A stretch of DNA of 37,846 nt, taken from NCBI GenBank assembly GCA_002422125.1, contig DITF01000159.1, positions 1 to 37,846 of the forward strand. The letters are read 5' to 3'. A program made the translations under genes and the position numbers. Under the pieces are notes generated by a model, which did no database searches, had not been told where the DNA came from, and saw nothing but the letters and a program-made list of their open reading frames with translations. Below are positions 15,597 through 23,206 of the stretch, in pieces. The number at the start of each line of letters is the position of its first letter. Position 1 is the first letter of the stretch. The DNA comes from a bacterium UBP17_UBA6191. GTDB taxonomy: Bacteria > Muiribacteriota > UBA6191.

Positions 15597-15800
15597 CACA
15601 GGAGGGGGTATACTATCCATAATGGAGATGGGACATGGAGGCAATATTGGGGTTCGGGTAAACCTCATGGAAACACTGAGAGACCAAATGTGAAGGAAAA
15701 CACACTCAAAACAGACAAATATGGAACATCCCACTTAGGGAAAAGTATAGTTAGAAGTGCGGAACTCTGGGAAATTCCTCTGCACTTGTGGCGGAGATAG
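15597..15800 (+). pseudogene. Remnant of a polymorphic (Rhs/CDI-type) toxin C-terminal domain
   Basis: An open frame of 67 codons, ending at TAG 15798-15800, has no ATG. It reads 'GDGTWRQYWGSGKPHGN' then 'TERPNVKENTLKTDKYG' and ends '...AELWEIPLHLWRR'. The 'RQYWGSGKPHGNTxRPNVKEN' pattern is one I know from C-terminal toxin domains of Rhs/polymorphic toxins (I associate it with 'polymorphic toxin type 24'; not checked). A TGA at 15594-15596 cuts it off in front. It lies directly before a putative immunity gene, the usual order, so it is probably an orphan or decayed toxin tip. Confidence 0.55.
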
Positions 15801-15811
15801 AGGTTAGTCTT

Positions 15812-16183
15812 ATGAATGCGATAGAGACTTTTTTATCAAAAATTGGAACCCTACCCGTGCCTTTTATCGACAACTACTTTCGACTAATCACTCCCAAATT
15901 GATAAATATCAATGGATGGGTAATACCCGACTATGTATTAAGTACAACAAAGAGTGATTTTGATGCTTCCACTCCATGGGTTTTTGTGGAACAGTTTATT
16001 GAATGGTATCCCCATTACAGTACCGATGAAATTGAGCTTTTCTGTCAAAAAGTTGTGGACATCTGGAATTGCCGTGCATCACTTGAGTTTCCTGACTGTA
16101 TTTCTGAATTTCTTGTTTGGAGGCAAGGATATTCAGAATCTACTGAGGACGAAGTATTGATTATCGTAGAAAGGCGCAAATGA
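15812..16183 (+). CDS. Putative immunity protein for the toxin remnant
   Basis: I do not recognise this 123-aa protein by family. It is acidic, aromatic-rich and soluble, with no signal peptide or membrane segment ('WVFVEQFIEWYPHYSTDEIELF', 'CISEFLVWRQGYSESTEDEV'), as is typical of small cytoplasmic immunity proteins. ATG 15812 has an AGAGG ribosome site 7-8 nt upstream; a longer GTG start at 15788 would overlap the toxin remnant. It begins 11 nt after the remnant's stop. Its own stop overlaps the start of the next, broken frame by ATGA. Position is the main evidence for an immunity role. Confidence 0.55.
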   Translation: MNAIETFLSKIGTLPVPFIDNYFRLITPKLININGWVIPDYVLSTTKSDFDASTPWVFVEQFIEWYPHYSTDEIELFCQKVVDIWNCRASLEFPDCISEFLVWRQGYSESTEDEVLIIVERRK

Positions 16184-16650
16184 ACAACCAAATTTACTTT
16201 GAGCCAAAAGCTGATGATTTATGTAAAGTGTGTGCAGAACTCGCTAATTGTGATTCAAGGCGTACGGATTTTTTCTATCACTATTAGTTGGATGAATCTG
16301 AGTCTAGATTAAATCCAAACATGGGCTTGATGTTGAGTGGAGTTTGGCCAAATTTCGAATGCTTGAACGAGAAACTTCATGTCAAGAACTCTGATTTTTT
16401 ATCAAAGATTGAACCTGTTTCAGATATGGAAATCATTCTTACAGAGGATGTATATACGAATATTTCCATTGTCCATACATTGGAAAGGATAGTTTTTCTG
16501 TGGAATTTGAGGCTCGTCCAACTAGGACTGCTGTATCGTGTCACAACTTTGCCAAATTATTTGAACTCAGGGGTAGTGAAAATTGTTTTTAAACGGTTTA
16601 AATCCGAATCTGAGGTCCCTGCACTTTGTAAGCCGCTGTTTTTAGCATAA
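16180..16650 (+). pseudogene. Second putative immunity-type gene, broken by an in-frame amber codon
   Basis: Starting from ATG 16180 (ATGA overlap with the previous stop), the frame runs 35 codons ('MNNQIYFEPKADDLCKVCAE...FFYHY'), meets TAG at 16285-16287, and then stays open in the same frame for 120 more codons ('LDESESRLNPNMGLMLSGVW...') to 16650. The TAG could come from CAG (Gln) by one C-to-T change. The full product would be about 156 aa, a common size for immunity proteins. No family was recognised. Restart at TTG 16288 is possible but has no good ribosome site. Confidence 0.6.
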
Positions 16651-16811
16651 CTCCAGTCGGATATCCGGTATGGTGGGCGAAGTTTTTAGACCAGTGGCGC
16701 AATTGCAGCTCGTTCCAACTTAAATTAACATAGCAAATCTAAATTTAACCAGATTTGATAGGAAAAACCTTAAATATGCGAAAACAGGCAAAAAATAGAG
16801 GCAATAAATTG

Positions 16812-17219
16812 ATGAGAACTCCCCTGTTTTTCACCAAAATTGCCCTACTATTCATACTTTGTCTTACCGCTCTGGATGCCAGATGGCAGGTTTCAGAAAC
16901 TGCTGCTACCCTTGGGAACCAAACATTTTGCAACCACCTCCCCGGCAGTGAGTATCGTGTTCAAAGAACGGATCAATCTGGCCAAACCCACTATGCCCTC
17001 TTTGATGGGGTCAATGAAATAGAAATCAGCACCAATCCCTTAAGCTTGGGCACAACTTCGGTTCTCATGCCAGATTTTTGGGATCTGAGACTGAGTAACA
17101 GTAATTCCAATTCCTCACTGGCCCAACATCTGCTAATTGATGAGTTTGGCACAGTCCATACCACCTTACACAACGCATTGTATGAAATCCGTAAAATCGT
17201 AGTAAAAGAAAGATCATGA
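16812..17219 (+). CDS. Small exported protein of unknown function
   Basis: A 135-aa protein with a good signal peptide ('MRTPLFFTKIALLFILCLTALDA'). The mature part of about 112 residues looks beta-rich ('TDQSGQTHYALFDGVNEIEI') and has one cysteine. I chose ATG 16812, with GAGG 10 nt upstream, because it gives a signal peptide of normal length; ATG 16776 would add 12 basic residues. It stands alone on this strand between the decayed toxin module and the convergent Rpn-like gene, 6 nt from the latter's stop. No family recognised. Confidence 0.5.
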   Translation: MRTPLFFTKIALLFILCLTALDARWQVSETAATLGNQTFCNHLPGSEYRVQRTDQSGQTHYALFDGVNEIEISTNPLSLGTTSVLMPDFWDLRLSNSNSNSSLAQHLLIDEFGTVHTTLHNALYEIRKIVVKERS

Positions 17220-17225
17220 AGAGGC

Positions 17226-18131
17226 TCAAAGCTGACCAAGAAAGGATTGAACCAATTCATCATGATTCTGACCCAGTAGAGCCTGCATTTGCTCAATTGC
17301 CATATCCTTTGGCAAGAGGCCATTCCTGAACAACATCAACAAAGTCTTTAGCCGTCCTTCCAGCTCACCTTCTTGTTTGCCCGCTCTTCTAGCTTCCGCA
17401 GTGCTACTGTTAAAATCAGATAAGGATTTATGACGAAGATCGATTAGGTGTTTAGTCTCCTCATCGCTATTAGCTTGTTTTATCAAATTAATGACCGTCA
17501 TGATTTCAGCCTCCCTTTGAAGATCCTGTGGTAAGGAGCCTTCCTCCGTACAATACCTATCTGAAAAAAGAAAAGTTCTGGCCCATTTATCTAGTGAGTC
17601 TTCGGCAAGAGAATTCCGATTCTGGCTATATTTCTCAAGCTCCAGAAAGTGCATTTCAGAGCTCTCTGAGTAAACTCTGTGTGTTTGGGTGTTCATCATG
17701 GTAATGATGTTATGAAAGCCTGGATCCTCTAAATGGTTGCTACCTAAAATAAAGATGCTGATAGCTGGCTTGAGGTTTGAATACTCATCCCCTGAATTCA
17801 ACTGCTCAGAAAATAGCCGATAATGATAGTACAAAAACCTCTGCCGTAAAAAAACATGGTCTTTAAGCTGGACTTCAATATGAAAAACATGTCCTGCCTG
17901 ATCGGTAACTTTTAAATCTAAAACAGACAGTTTGTCTGTGAGCATCTCCAGTTTGCTAAACGGGTTCAAAATCTGAATCTCTGTGATTTTGTCTTTTCTG
18001 TGGGCTAACACAGCATTTAAAAAGGCAATTGGAATCTCAGGAGCATGGGGATTACTAAAAACTATCTTAAAGACAATGTCTGTCATCAGGCTGAAGTTTG
18101 GGTTTTTGATCTGAAGCATGCTTAAGATCAT
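17226..18131 (-). CDS. Rpn-family (PD-(D/E)XK) nuclease / 'transposase_31-like' protein
   Basis: A 301-aa protein of the Rpn/YhgA-like recombination-promoting nuclease group. It opens 'NPNFSLMTDIVFKIVFSNPHAPEIPIAFLNAVL', the family's typical N-terminus ('...D..FK.lF......LL.fLNAiL'). It then has 'KLSVLDLKVTDQAGHVFHIEVQLKDH', the D...ExQ active-site core, and 'RFLYYHYRLFSEQLNSGDEYSNLKPAISIFIL'. The C-terminal charged region ('AEARRAGKQEGELEGRLKTLLMLF') is the usual tail. Members nick or cut DNA and promote RecA-independent recombination or act in defence. ATG 18131 is 33 nt after the recD stop; the frame could extend to a TTG at 18158. It may be the last gene of the recCBD operon. Confidence 0.8.
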   Translation of the reverse strand: MILSMLQIKNPNFSLMTDIVFKIVFSNPHAPEIPIAFLNAVLAHRKDKITEIQILNPFSKLEMLTDKLSVLDLKVTDQAGHVFHIEVQLKDHVFLRQRFLYYHYRLFSEQLNSGDEYSNLKPAISIFILGSNHLEDPGFHNIITMMNTQTHRVYSESSEMHFLELEKYSQNRNSLAEDSLDKWARTFLFSDRYCTEEGSLPQDLQREAEIMTVINLIKQANSDEETKHLIDLRHKSLSDFNSSTAEARRAGKQEGELEGRLKTLLMLFRNGLLPKDMAIEQMQALLGQNHDELVQSFLGQL

Positions 18132-18164
18132 AGCATTTTTTCCGGGTTTGTGAGACAAAGCTAT

Positions 18165-19823
18165 TTAACGAACCTGCCTGTTTTGGCTTCGTTTAGCGGC
18201 AGTGGCGACTAGTGACCCATCTCCGGCCACAAAAACCCGTGATTTGGCTCTAGTGAGAGCCGTATACAAGATTTCTCGGCTTAATAAACGGTGATCGGAT
18301 TGGGGTAGTACCACCAGAATATTTTCAAACTCAGAGCCTTGGCTTTTATGAACGGTCATGGAAAACCCTGGCTGCATCTGGGGCATATCCATTAACCAGA
18401 ACCATTGAAGTTTTTGTCCGCGACGAAACCAGACCCGGTATTCCCCATCCTGGCCTCGCAAGATGATTCCCACATCCCCATTATAAATCTCGCGTTTGAT
18501 TTGGTTTGAGAGTATCAGAATAGGCTGCCCGTGAAACCAGGTTCCCAGACAATACTCAGGATCAAACTCGGGCCCTGCCAAGTGACAAAACAAATGATTT
18601 ATGTAGTGAACTCCCCTTTTCCCCTCTTTCTGAATGCAAAGAATACGGCTTTGCTCAAGTTCCAAAAACAGAGACAACATCAGAATTTCTGCCTCAGTAC
18701 CAGCTCGATTTAGCTGATGGCAAATGGGAATATATCGAGCAAACCAGAAGGAAAAAAATGCTGAAAACAAAGTTCTTTCTTCCTTGGCTTCCACCAAAAA
18801 TACTTCATCCTCACTGGTTTCGTAGTCCGTAGATTTTTGGATCAATCTCAGATTAAGTTTAGGCGCATCTCCTGAGTTAATTTGGTTGGCTACCAATAAA
18901 ATATTGGCCTTGGAGCGAAACACTTTATCCAAATGTCCCAGACTACCAGCATAAAGCTTTGCATTTTGCGTAGACAGAATGGATGCCAGAACAGCTCCAG
19001 CTTCCACAGAAGGCAACTGATCCCGATCCCCAATTAAAATCAATCGGGATTGTGCCGGGTCAATGGCGGATAATAAGCTTTGCATCAAGGCCACATCAAC
19101 CATGGACACCTCATCCACTATCACCAAAGAATAGGGAAGCGGTTCCTGGGCTTGATAACGAAACTCATGTTTTCTGGGAGAATATTCTAAAAGTCTATGT
19201 ATGGTGGCTATCTGAATGTTTTCCATCGCTGGCCCCTGAAAGGCCAAATGGTTTTCTAGGGCTTCCTTCATTCTTTGGGCCGCTCTACCGGTGGGGGCAG
19301 TTAAGGCAATGGACTCTGCTGGCATGCCAGATTCTATCCATAAAGCCACAATTTCCACCATAGTGATGGTTTTACCCGTGCCTGGCCCTCCGGTAATCAC
19401 ACAAAATGGTCGCCTAAGGGCCAGATTGATACAAGCCAACTGCCCCTTATCAAGTTTTAAAGCACTTAAACTCTCAAAGGCACTGTCAGGTGCCAATCTG
19501 TCCGAAAGTGTGGCTAACTGCTTCAAGGATTCTAAAAGTTTGGTCTCCTTGTCATAGTATTTATGAAAGAAAAACCGTAAGCCATCAAAAATGACCGGCT
19601 TATATTCCTTTGGAGCTCCAATCAATTTAGGCCACTTACCGGATTTTACTTGCAACAGCACATCCTCGGGCACATCTTCACAAGGCACAAACAAACTGCC
19701 TTCATTTAAAGCCTCATGCATGCGATTTAATAAACTGGTCAATAAGGGATCGGAATACCCAGATATGGCCTGCAAAGCCCTGATACCAGCCTGATTCAAA
19801 GAATCCCCGGTTAAATCCGTCAC
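18165..19823 (-). CDS. recD: Exodeoxyribonuclease V alpha subunit (RecD helicase)
   Basis: RecD is the 5'-3' superfamily 1B motor of the RecBCD helicase-nuclease, which processes double-strand breaks and degrades linear foreign DNA. The 552-aa chain has Walker A 'GGPGTGKTITM' (145-155), 'LTAPTGRAAQRMKEAL', Walker B 'LVIVDEVSMVDVAL', motif III 'ILIGDRDQLPSVEAGAVL', and the C-terminal UvrD-like motifs 'FSMTVHKSQGSEFENILVVLP' and 'ILYTALTRAKSRVFV'. It is slightly shorter than E. coli RecD (608). The start is GTG 19823, whose last two bases overlap the recB stop (GTGA), so translation is coupled. Confidence 0.96.
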   Translation of the reverse strand: MTDLTGDSLNQAGIRALQAISGYSDPLLTSLLNRMHEALNEGSLFVPCEDVPEDVLLQVKSGKWPKLIGAPKEYKPVIFDGLRFFFHKYYDKETKLLESLKQLATLSDRLAPDSAFESLSALKLDKGQLACINLALRRPFCVITGGPGTGKTITMVEIVALWIESGMPAESIALTAPTGRAAQRMKEALENHLAFQGPAMENIQIATIHRLLEYSPRKHEFRYQAQEPLPYSLVIVDEVSMVDVALMQSLLSAIDPAQSRLILIGDRDQLPSVEAGAVLASILSTQNAKLYAGSLGHLDKVFRSKANILLVANQINSGDAPKLNLRLIQKSTDYETSEDEVFLVEAKEERTLFSAFFSFWFARYIPICHQLNRAGTEAEILMLSLFLELEQSRILCIQKEGKRGVHYINHLFCHLAGPEFDPEYCLGTWFHGQPILILSNQIKREIYNGDVGIILRGQDGEYRVWFRRGQKLQWFWLMDMPQMQPGFSMTVHKSQGSEFENILVVLPQSDHRLLSREILYTALTRAKSRVFVAGDGSLVATAAKRSQNRQVR

Positions 19824-22800
19824 AGGACTTCCTCCAGAATCATTTCTTCCTCATCCCAGTCTTTTGCATCTTGCGGCAAACAATATACACCTTCCAGACT
19901 TCCTGACTTCATCCCTCTTAAAAACAGGTACAAAATACCTCCAAACTGTTCTGCCCCAGTTTCACCTAATACGGCTTTTAACCAGCGCCTCAGAGCAATT
20001 CCATAAATGCGAGCCTGCAAATCATAATGTGAACTTTCCATGCAATGGCTTAATCCTTCTGTGGAATAGTCCTCAAGCCAATTACTTTTCCAATCTACAA
20101 TCCAATATTTGTTTTCAAAACGAAATAAAAAATCCTGAGCCCCATAAACAAAACCAGGTTTGGCGACTGGGGTGAACCAAAACTCCTTTTCTCTTAGTGT
20201 CTCTGAATTTTTAAGACCAATTAACTGAAAGTCGGGACCAACCATAGGCAGTACAACCTTTAAGGACTGATACACCATGCGCAGTACGGCCTCTTTAAAT
20301 TCAATCCCGATCTGGTGTCTGGCAAACAGATATTCCAGTGCTACACCCTCAAAAAACGCCAGATCCCCAAGCTGTTGACTTTTTTCAAAATCCACCTGTT
20401 CCATGAGGGTATGGATCAGGCTGCCAAACTCAGCACCTCTAGGTAATGATTGTAACTCCAAATCATTCTCAAACTGAGTGATAACAGGTTCCTGGGGTTC
20501 GTCTGGATCACGCACGGCTCCAAACTGATATTCATCTGGATACATCAAGCGGCTCAGGCCCGAAAAGCTTCTTCTTTCCAATTTGCGCGAATTTAAGTAA
20601 AAGTCACTCTCCACTTTCCACAAGCTCACATCTGGGCCCTGTAAAAATGGATTCTTTATGCTTGGGGCTGATGTAATCAAGTCTTTGGTATTGAGTATCG
20701 CGACTTCACGAGGCTCACAGACCGCCTCAATTTCTAATTCGGGATTGGCTGTCATCAGTTCATAAAGTGCCGGGGAAATCGTAGACAGTAGATAACCTGT
20801 GTTGGCACTAGCCTTTTCCTCGGGAACCCAATGCGGAAGATACAGTTTATAACGAGCCCGCGTAAATGCCACATACAAAAGGCGCAACTGCTCCTGTTCC
20901 ATCTCTTGTCGAATCAAATCGTAATAGGGATTATCCTTCGTTGGCCTATGGATAAAAACTCGCTCAAACCCACCATCCGTTCTAGGAGGGTGACAGATGA
21001 CAGAAGGTATGATCGGATTGCGGGTATATCCTCCGGCCACAAATACCACCGGATACTGAAGCCCTTTACTCATGTGCATGGTCATAATCTGTACTCGAGC
21101 TTGTTCTCCAGGAAGCCTTAACAGATTCTGATCCCGCAGGAGTTCCACGGCCTCATGACGCAAGGATTTAATGTGCCTCAATAGATCCGCAATACTGGCT
21201 CCATAGGCCACATGCCGATCCATTAGTTGCTCGGCAATCTGCCTGTAATTGGTGTAAACCCTTTCCCATTCAGGCTTTTTGGCATAAGGCCCCTCTTCCA
21301 AAAGCATTTTTAACAAAGTCGACAGACGGCCCGTTTGGGCCAGCTCCACCAGCTTTTCCATACGAGTGCGAATCGAGTGTCCCTGCGGCAATGAACTAAG
21401 CTTAAGGACCACGGCCCGTGGCATTCCAAACAGTGGGGTCAGTAAAGCCGCTCGAATCAGGGAAAAGTCCTCAGGATTTAACAAGGCCTCTAGGCAAACC
21501 TGAAGATGAAGACATTCTTCGGTAGCATATAATCCCTCTTCTTTATACATGGCATAAGGAATGTTTAAACGAGTCAGTACCCGTTTCAGGCAAAAGGCAT
21601 CGGAGCGATAGGGGACTAAAATGGCAATGTCCTGAAATCCAATCGAACGCGGTTTGCCATCAAGCTGATGCACAATTTCCTGATTACAAATCAACTGGGA
21701 AATTTCGGCCCCAATCCATTCGGCCATGGGCCAGGCACAACCTTTGGGAGTTTTACTTTTTAAGGAAACTAGAGTGACGGCTGCTCGGCCTGTTTTATCC
21801 TCAAGTAACTTACAATGACTAGGCTTAGGAGCATTTACGGGCACAAAATCGTCAAACCATCTGGCAAACAAGGCATTCATCACCGAAATTAGCTCTTGTG
21901 TGGAACGATAGTTTAAGCCAAGGTTGTAGAATTGACTGCGTCCTTGTGATTTTAAGCTCTGCCTAGCCTCCAAATAGGTGAAAACATCGGCCCCACGAAA
22001 AGCATAAATTGCCTGTTTGGGATCCCCGATCAAAAACATGGTGTTGCGAACCGTGCCCTTTAAAAAGGTCTGGGAAAAAATTTCCCACTGCATGGCATCC
22101 GTATCCTGAAACTCATCTACTAGCACAAAGGGATAAAGCCCTCTTAAAATTTGCTTTAAGTCCTCACCACCCTTGCCCTCTATAGCTTCCAGTACAAAAA
22201 ACAAGAGATCATCAAAATCCATCAGGCCTTTTCTGGCTTTTAAATTGCGAAAGTCTCTGGTCACTTCCACTGCTTCCTGATAATAAAAATGCAAGGCAAA
22301 ATCCTGATAAAAACTCATCAGATCCTGTACCCAATCAGGAAATTTATGGATTTTATCCGCTAAAATGTCTAGTAGCTCCACACGGTGATACCAAGATTTT
22401 TGTTGCTTAAACCAAACTGCTAAGGCATCCCAGATTTTCTGGGCCGATTTAAGATCAGTCTGATGCCAGCCTGTTTTGGTTCTTCTGGCCAAAATCTCTA
22501 AAAACATCTCACAATCCAAAAGAGTTTTATCCTGCATCATGGTCTGAAGCCACTGAACCAATTGGTGAAGCCCCAGTTCCAACTGATTGATATATGCCTC
22601 AATGGATAAATCAGCAAATTTTAACTGGGGGAATCCTGGGGTTAATCGCGACAGTTTCTGATCTCTTCCCACTCTTAAAACCTGAATCAGTTTACGCATC
22701 GTATCCAGACTTGAGGAACCCTCTCCCTCACGATCCAGTTGGGCAAACTTGAGAATAAACAGAATGGCTGGCAAATTTTTTGGGTAAATCAGAGGCCATT

Positions 22801-23206
22801 GTCTCAATCTTTCGTGAAAGCATCGTTCCCGTAAAGACGAAGAATCAGCAACAATCTCTCTTTGAAACAAACCCTGGTTTTCAAAGGCAAAATCTCGCAA
22901 AACCCGCTGACAAAATCCATGAATTGTAAAAATGGACGCAGTATCAAACTGATCCAGACAATCGGTTAAAAATCGCTGTGTATCCTTATCTGATTCCGTT
23001 TTTTCCTCTAACTCCAATAGGGCGCGAATTCTTTCCTTAAGCTCGGCTGTGGCCTTTTCAGTGAAAGTCACAACCAAAATTCGCCCTATCGAATCGACTT
23101 TTTTTGACTTAAGGATTTTAAGAACCAGTCTTTCAATAGTATAGGTTTTACCTGTACCCGCTGAGGCCTCAATCCAGCCGTGTTTATCAATTAAAATAGA
23201 TTCCAT
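19820..23206 (-). CDS. recB: Exodeoxyribonuclease V beta subunit (RecB helicase-nuclease)
   Basis: RecB is the 3'-5' motor and the only nuclease of RecBCD. The 1128-aa length is close to E. coli (1180). UvrD/Rep-type helicase motifs are clear: 'EASAGTGKTYTIERL' (13-27), 'ILVVTFTEKATAELKERI', 'PFVLVDEFQDTDAMQW', 'MFLIGDPKQAIYAFRGAD', 'GLNYRST', 'IMTMHMSKGLQYPVVFVAG' and 'LLYVAFTRARYKLYLP'. The C-terminal nuclease keeps its metal site: D1025 in 'GAQDFLF', D1038 and K1040 in 'IVDWKSNW', then 'YDLQARIYGIAL'. The gene overlaps the recC end by 16 nt and recD by 4 nt. Nothing suggests inactivation. Confidence 0.97.
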   Translation of the reverse strand: MESILIDKHGWIEASAGTGKTYTIERLVLKILKSKKVDSIGRILVVTFTEKATAELKERIRALLELEEKTESDKDTQRFLTDCLDQFDTASIFTIHGFCQRVLRDFAFENQGLFQREIVADSSSLRERCFHERLRQWPLIYPKNLPAILFILKFAQLDREGEGSSSLDTMRKLIQVLRVGRDQKLSRLTPGFPQLKFADLSIEAYINQLELGLHQLVQWLQTMMQDKTLLDCEMFLEILARRTKTGWHQTDLKSAQKIWDALAVWFKQQKSWYHRVELLDILADKIHKFPDWVQDLMSFYQDFALHFYYQEAVEVTRDFRNLKARKGLMDFDDLLFFVLEAIEGKGGEDLKQILRGLYPFVLVDEFQDTDAMQWEIFSQTFLKGTVRNTMFLIGDPKQAIYAFRGADVFTYLEARQSLKSQGRSQFYNLGLNYRSTQELISVMNALFARWFDDFVPVNAPKPSHCKLLEDKTGRAAVTLVSLKSKTPKGCAWPMAEWIGAEISQLICNQEIVHQLDGKPRSIGFQDIAILVPYRSDAFCLKRVLTRLNIPYAMYKEEGLYATEECLHLQVCLEALLNPEDFSLIRAALLTPLFGMPRAVVLKLSSLPQGHSIRTRMEKLVELAQTGRLSTLLKMLLEEGPYAKKPEWERVYTNYRQIAEQLMDRHVAYGASIADLLRHIKSLRHEAVELLRDQNLLRLPGEQARVQIMTMHMSKGLQYPVVFVAGGYTRNPIIPSVICHPPRTDGGFERVFIHRPTKDNPYYDLIRQEMEQEQLRLLYVAFTRARYKLYLPHWVPEEKASANTGYLLSTISPALYELMTANPELEIEAVCEPREVAILNTKDLITSAPSIKNPFLQGPDVSLWKVESDFYLNSRKLERRSFSGLSRLMYPDEYQFGAVRDPDEPQEPVITQFENDLELQSLPRGAEFGSLIHTLMEQVDFEKSQQLGDLAFFEGVALEYLFARHQIGIEFKEAVLRMVYQSLKVVLPMVGPDFQLIGLKNSETLREKEFWFTPVAKPGFVYGAQDFLFRFENKYWIVDWKSNWLEDYSTEGLSHCMESSHYDLQARIYGIALRRWLKAVLGETGAEQFGGILYLFLRGMKSGSLEGVYCLPQDAKDWDEEEMILEEVL

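Noticed and set aside
16651..16811. Possible RNA gene or attachment site between the broken immunity gene and the small exported protein
   Set aside because: No tRNA-like cloverleaf, strong hairpin or repeat of the other module boundary was found.
20831..21121. Plus-strand open frame of 96 codons inside recB
   Set aside because: Antisense shadow of a strongly conserved helicase gene.
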